Positions 59,148-64,000 of a stretch of DNA of 64,000 nucleotides are shown one piece after another. The DNA comes from Siphonodentalium dalli. Its lineage: Eukaryota; Mollusca; Scaphopoda; Gadilida; Siphonodentaliidae. The notes under the pieces were generated by a model. The model made no database searches. It saw only the letters and a list, made by a program, of their open reading frames with translations, and was not told the DNA's origin. The position numbers and the translations under genes are program-made. The DNA is taken from positions 178,284,556 through 178,348,555 of the forward strand of contig CP136067.1 of NCBI GenBank assembly GCA_032622095.1, in the 5' to 3' direction. The first letter of the stretch is position 1. Every line of letters begins with the position of its first letter.

Positions 59148-59192
59148 ATAAAAGTCATATTGGACTAGATTCGAGTCCAATATGACTTTTTC
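59148..59192. repeat. Short hairpin related to 58935-59070
   Basis: AAAAGTCATATTGGACT pairs with AGTCCAATATGACTTTT around AGATTCG. The arm is the inner arm of the neighbouring palindrome. Confidence 0.8.
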
Positions 59193-59199
59193 CTGGATG

Positions 59200-60140
59200 T
59201 TCATGTGACGGTTTTTGCCCAATCAGAAAGAGTGTTAGTTAAGGGAGGACAATAGTATGATATTCGTTCCATATGGATGTATATTTTGAAGAAGAAATAG
59301 CACTTAACAAGTTAAAAAATATTTTATAACTTTTGAAACAATTAAGACATATAGACCCCCGTTTTGACTAAAGTTCTTGTTATTTAAAAATGGATTTCTC
59401 TGTCTGTAATGTCTTACTGGAATTTTGTACACGCGATTTACCGTGACACAACATCTAAGAATCATCAGTCAGTTAAAATTTATATCTTCAATTTCTATAC
59501 TTATATGTCATGACAAATCTTTAAAATGTTACCGGTTTCAAGTAACAAGATTTTCTGCAAAATAAAAAAGTTTTACACATTATATTATCCATATCATATC
59601 TGCAGATCGTGAGAGGACACTTAATTTTTCTTTATTCAAGAAATCTCCTTAATATTTTCTTTACAACCACCCACACATAACTGTCTACCTTTGAGAATAG
59701 TCATGTCATTCCCATTGATCGATGGAAAATTGGGCTGAGCTGAGTTCTCGGTCATGGTTTATAGCCAAATCCAAGCAGATCTCGACCACCATAAATCTTA
59801 TCACCACATGTGGCATATTTCCAGTTGACTGTTTCATTATATATTCTTCATGTATATGGGTATATGATGTTAAATCGTGTAATAAGAAACTAACTCAACA
59901 TAAGATGCATACAACACACTGTTTTGTCTTCTTTTAATAACTCTTCAGATTATATATTCTATGAAGATGATGTGAAACTCAAGAGTTCTCATTGGATATA
60001 TCCAGATAATCTTGATGAATGTCTATTAAATATAAAAGACTGTGATATTCCCAAACCACGCACTGCACGAAATTTGGAATTTAATTTCATGTAAACGTCA
60101 CGTTTTTTTCATTAAATGTATAGATACACGGCATACTAAA
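59200..60140. other. Intergenic, no gene recognised
   Basis: AT-rich unique sequence with no exon or repeat recognised. Confidence 0.45.
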
Positions 60141-60149
60141 TAATGTCAA

Positions 60150-60490
60150 TATTAAATATACGTCGGATTTACGTGGGATTTACTGACAAGGATTCTTCCA
60201 CATTTACGTGGGATTTACGTGGACATTCGATTTCGAAAATACGTGGAATTTACAGAATGTATTTTCGAAATAATACATTTATGGATGCGTTAAATTTCAA
60301 ATATACGTAGAATTTACGCATAATTTATAGGCGAAATAACACATTTTTAGATGCATTAAATTTCAAAAACATGTGGAATTTTATTTTCGAAATAACACAT
60401 TTATGGATGAGTTAAATTTTAAATATACGTGGAATTTACGCAAAATTTATATTCGAAATAGCGCATTTATGGATACAATTATATCGTCAT
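60150..60490. repeat. Degenerate ~75-bp tandem repeat
   Basis: About four units share ATACGTGGAATTTACGCA, TTCGAAATAACACATTTATG and GATGCGTTAAATTTCAAA. Heavily diverged. Confidence 0.7.
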
Positions 60491-60779
60491 ATACGTGCTG
60501 TTTACTTAACTTAACTTAACACTCTCCAATGCGAAGCATCTTTGAAATCAACTTAATCCATTAGAGTAGACAGCATAATCCATGTCACCCAATCGCATTC
60601 ATGTAAGTATATGATGTAAAAGACTGAGTAAATTGAATCCGTTAAGGCTGCAGGTCATCTGAACAGCATTATTGTTTGTCAACATACGTCAATGATGCTC
60701 ATACAAAACATGTCAGTCAAATACAATTAGAAGCGATTAAAAGTACTCAATCCCTAACTCTTATAGCGTTAAGAGATTA

Positions 60780-62320
60780 CAAGGAAAACAATCCGATTCG
60801 ATGGTATGCGGCTCATACGGATCATGGCTCATGCGGACCCTGACACATTCGGACCTTGGCTTTTACGGACCACCGGTTGTTACGGACCTGGCTTACACGG
60901 GCCTCGGCTCATACGGGCGGTGGCTTGTACGGACCCAAGCTGATGCGGTCCTCAATTAAAATATGTAATTCTTTTTATATTTTACATCATTGAAATATAT
61001 TACATCAAACATTTAACATAAAGTAGCGAGGTCCATAATGGTTTATATATAGCGCCAGGCATATGTGTTTTCCGATGTTTAGTAAAATTACTGCCGAAAG
61101 AGATAATTATCTGGTGCACTGCTAATTGTAAGAGCTCTGCATGTTGTGAAAATTTCAATTCACCCGATGTGCATTGTCGATCACTACAAAACGTATATAC
61201 ACACGTCTGTTACACCATGACTACAAGTTCATATATAAATTGCTGACATTGATCAGACATAATAGGTTAAACATTCACAACGAGCTCGTCTCAACATGTG
61301 GTTTTATTCAGGGGCCGCCTCTTGAAACGTGCTATAAATACAGTAATGCTCTAAGTAATCGACTCTTTAACCACAGCATAATTATGGGTAAATTTTCAGG
61401 ATTTAGTCGGAAATATGGCTTGTTGCCATTCATCGGAAAGCTCTCCCCGAGAGCTTTCCGATGAATGGCAACAAGCCATATTTCCGACTAAATCCTGAAA
61501 AGTTACCCATAATTCTGCTGTGATTAACGAGTCGATTACTTAGAGCATTACTGTACCTCAGAATTCGGGTGGTGTGCGTATCATTTTCTAATAATTGTAT
61601 GTCACATTAACTGCACTGAGTTCAACAAAAGAGCACGCTGTTAAATCACTGAGTAATAATTTAAGTTCAGAAGGGCGTATCGAAGCTTGTCAACCGTCAA
61701 TTCAATTTCACAGTGGTAAATTAAAAAAACGACTGTGCATGGGGGATACTGTGTGTAAAGGGTATGCGACATTAAAGACATATTATGGACTTGTTCGGGT
61801 GCGTAAAATTGATAAGTTAGTACTCGGGCGCTATGCCAACTGGAGGAATGTAGCATTCGACTAACATCGCCGAAAATTTCAAAGAAATCGACCATACCAC
61901 TCCATATAGAAAACATCGTCTGAACTACGCCTAATTGTAAATATTTACATCTCGATTCGGGATGCAACTATCGACGATAATTTAACACAAATGATTTCGC
62001 CATCGGGAGTCATTGAATTTAATTAATACACAAGAATGACGGCGTATATCGTCAATTTGCATTAATATTCGTAACAAATAACTACTTTGAGAAAGATTAT
62101 TCTCAATTTCTATGTGATCACCCTACCGGAGTGTTTCACATCACTTTAAGCAAATAAATTTAACACCGAGGGAACATACTAAGCATCAAACACATGGAAA
62201 ACTTAATTATATCAGTCGTATCCCGAGGTCCTTATCAGCCGGCGTCTGGATAAACCATGGTTCACTTCAGCTGGTGTCCGTATGGGCCAGTGGTCCGTAA
62301 CAGCCGGTGATCCGGTCCTA
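60780..62320. mobile_element. Possible element bounded by inverted TACGGACC repeat clusters
   Basis: 60780-60960 holds about eight copies of a unit like GGCTCATACGGACC, and 62225-62315 holds about four in the opposite orientation (GTCCGTATGGGCCAGTGGTC). The inverted arrangement suggests subterminal repeats of a DNA element of about 1.5 kb. Exact ends and target duplication were not found. A MITE (61341-61553) lies between. Confidence 0.4.
61341..61553. mobile_element. Palindromic TA-bordered MITE (sister of 52576-52774)
   Basis: It starts CAGTAATGCTCTAAGTAATC, ends GATTACTTAGAGCATTACTG and has TA outside each end. The centre CGGAAAGCTCTCCCCGAGAG with CTTTCCG is a perfect inner hairpin that the 52576 copy has partly lost. 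Confidence 0.85.
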
Positions 62321-62628
62321 TTTTAATTGTCAATAATCGCGGTTCGGTGTGATACAAGTTAAATAAATAGCGTCAGCATACAGACATGACTGCTCATGCT
62401 CCTGGCCCTGCATGGAAACAGTGGCATCCCCGTTGCTATATAATTATATATGCAAGCAAATGCGTTGAGTCAGGCTGCATAATTTTATAAATTATTGGCA
62501 AAGGGCATTGAACCCCATTGGGAAGCTCGCATTATTATTTCGAGTTATCAGGAATAACAACGACCAATACGGTGAACACACTAAATGTATAAATAAATGT
62601 ATATGCAGCAGTTCTCATCCGCCACACA

Positions 62629-62810
62629 CATGTCGTATTCCAACACTACATGTCGTATTCCAACAACACATGTCGTATTCCAACACTACATGTCGCATTC
62701 CAACAACACATGTCGTATTCCAACAACACATGTCGTATTCCAACACTACATGTCATATTCCAACAACACATGTCGTATTCCAGCATCACATGTCGTATTC
62801 CAACAATTGT
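62629..62810. repeat. 20-bp minisatellite, nine copies
   Basis: ACATGTCGTATTCCAACAAC and ACATGTCGTATTCCAACACT alternate irregularly, nine copies, with few changes (GCATTC, CATATTC, CAGCAT). Several overlapping frames on both strands run through it. Confidence 0.9.
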
Positions 62811-62819
62811 TTTCCAACA

Positions 62820-64000
62820 ATCTGGAAACAAGTTAATGCAAAATGGCCGTCAAAATAATCAAAATGTCGTAAAAGGTAGCACCAAGAAGATATTTAGTTC
62901 AGGAATGTCATAAAACTTAAAACTGCTCAGTTTCTCTTCGTATATGATTGGAGAATAACACCGTACTATCCAATGTCCGTTTTAGTTTGTTTGAACATAT
63001 TTTATTGGTCATCTCAGAATATAATATTACAGTCCGTTTTAGTTGCTTCTTAACCTCCCCCATTATGTGGGGCTTCAAATAACAACATTTGGAAAGATAT
63101 TAAGATTTTTGTCTCTCCTGTAAAGTTTTAATTTTGCACACAAAAACCATTTTTACGACATTTTTTAATTTCACCGACGATATATACAGAAGGTCCGAGT
63201 GTGTGATTGTGAATCACTCTGCCAGACATTGCCACGGTGTTGAGGGTCGCACAGCTTGACACACTATACGTGTCTCTATGCAATGCACAAATTGTATACG
63301 ATCCGTATACTCTCTTTGACTCACGTTAAAGCCACATGGCGGTTTGCGCTCCAAAATACACATAATAGTATTCGCTTTTGAATTTTTCTTGGTATCGAAA
63401 TAGATCGATAAATATCTTAACTACCTTTCTACGATCATTATGTTACCCACAAAGATGGTGTTTGGGTCCCAAATACAAAACAGCCATTTGCACGACGTGG
63501 AACAGAAAGGAACGTTTCGTGGTAATATATTCCTGGTATAGTAGCAATAAAGAGCTTTTTCCTGACTTCTGGCGAAAAGTTGAAAACGGCTGAATAATGG
63601 CAGGGACTTTAGCAAGTATTTTTCAGAGCATATGCAGCCGGTATATCAACCGTTTGTTTATTTATCGACCTATCGTATCCGTCGCTACAAATTACGTAGA
63701 AAATATTTTCGAGGTTCGAATCAGCTATGTCCGTTTAACCCTTTGTTTACTAGATAATCAATGGAGAATAGTTACCTTGGGAACTATTCATGCAAATAAG
63801 TTTATTATCTAATGATGTTATCTCAACGTTTCCCAGCAATGGGTAGGAATCATTCTGCACCACGTGTATAATACACATTCTGATTTATATTTCCTGAATA
63901 TTTTGAAGGCATTTCGTCATATAAAACAATATGGTGCCAGACAATAATGAACGACAACATTCGTATGAAATGCATCTTGACCAAAGATAACGATATGTCA
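62820..64000. other. Intergenic, no gene recognised
   Basis: No exon or mobile element recognised to the window edge. Short frames at 63378-63812 lack recognisable domains. Confidence 0.45.

Noticed and set aside
62508-62913. Overlapping 61-116 codon frames in the 20-bp minisatellite
   Set aside because: Open in several frames on both strands because the unit lacks stops; repeat artefact, not a protein.

Overview
The window looks like AT-rich nuclear DNA from a marine invertebrate. A lophotrochozoan, most likely a bivalve mollusc, fits best. Its genes are split by GT-AG introns, it carries tandem copies of divergent nicotinic-receptor-like (Cys-loop) genes, and it is packed with MITEs, foldback elements, decayed LINEs and minisatellites. 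I could not run a search, so the taxonomic call is an inference from gene content and repeat style.

Three protein-coding genes can be supported, all on the minus strand. Receptor gene A has exon 1 at 10641-11754 and exon 2 at 6149-6441 (468 aa). Receptor gene B has exon 1 at 39084-40161 and exon 2 at 27180-27478 (458 aa). They are close paralogues with the single intron at the same codon in TM3. Both keep the Cys-loop and a cation-type TM2 but lack the usual acetylcholine-binding aromatic residues and the loop C cysteine pair. The third gene is a four-exon major facilitator transporter of the nodulin-like/MCH1-like type: 54033-54101, 53002-53143, 49978-50184 and 47561-48612 (489 aa). All its junctions keep phase and use GT-AG sites.

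The receptor genes lie in a head-to-tail segmental duplication. Unit A is about 4184-12477 and unit B about 19068-41531. Unit B has grown almost threefold, mostly by insertions in and around the receptor intron. These include a foldback-like element with long inverted arms (about 29825-37795) holding a 2.7-kb minisatellite of about 45 copies (34050-36741). A TTAA-flanked MITE at matching places in both units predates the duplication. Other insertions, such as 9660-10126 in A and 38132-39044 in B, are specific to one copy.

Region by region: 1-4160 is intergenic with a motif cluster and a GC-rich foldback element. 4184-12477 is unit A with gene A, two TTAA MITEs, a decayed LINE and a paired-hairpin MITE. 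12500-19060 holds a foldback, an element filled with GTTGCGT motifs, and nested TTAA elements. 19068-41531 is unit B. 41532-47500 holds repeats, including another foldback arm. 47561-54101 is the transporter gene, whose exon 3 splice donor lies inside a 45-bp tandem repeat. 54110-64000 is intergenic, with a LINE interrupted by a hAT element (perfect 8-bp target duplication), hairpin MITEs and several degenerate tandem repeats.

The most unusual signals are a 69-bp palindromic hairpin module, usually paired, found in three elements with different terminal repeats; the amplified splice donor in the transporter gene; and the duplicated orphan receptors with a repeated N-terminal helix motif.
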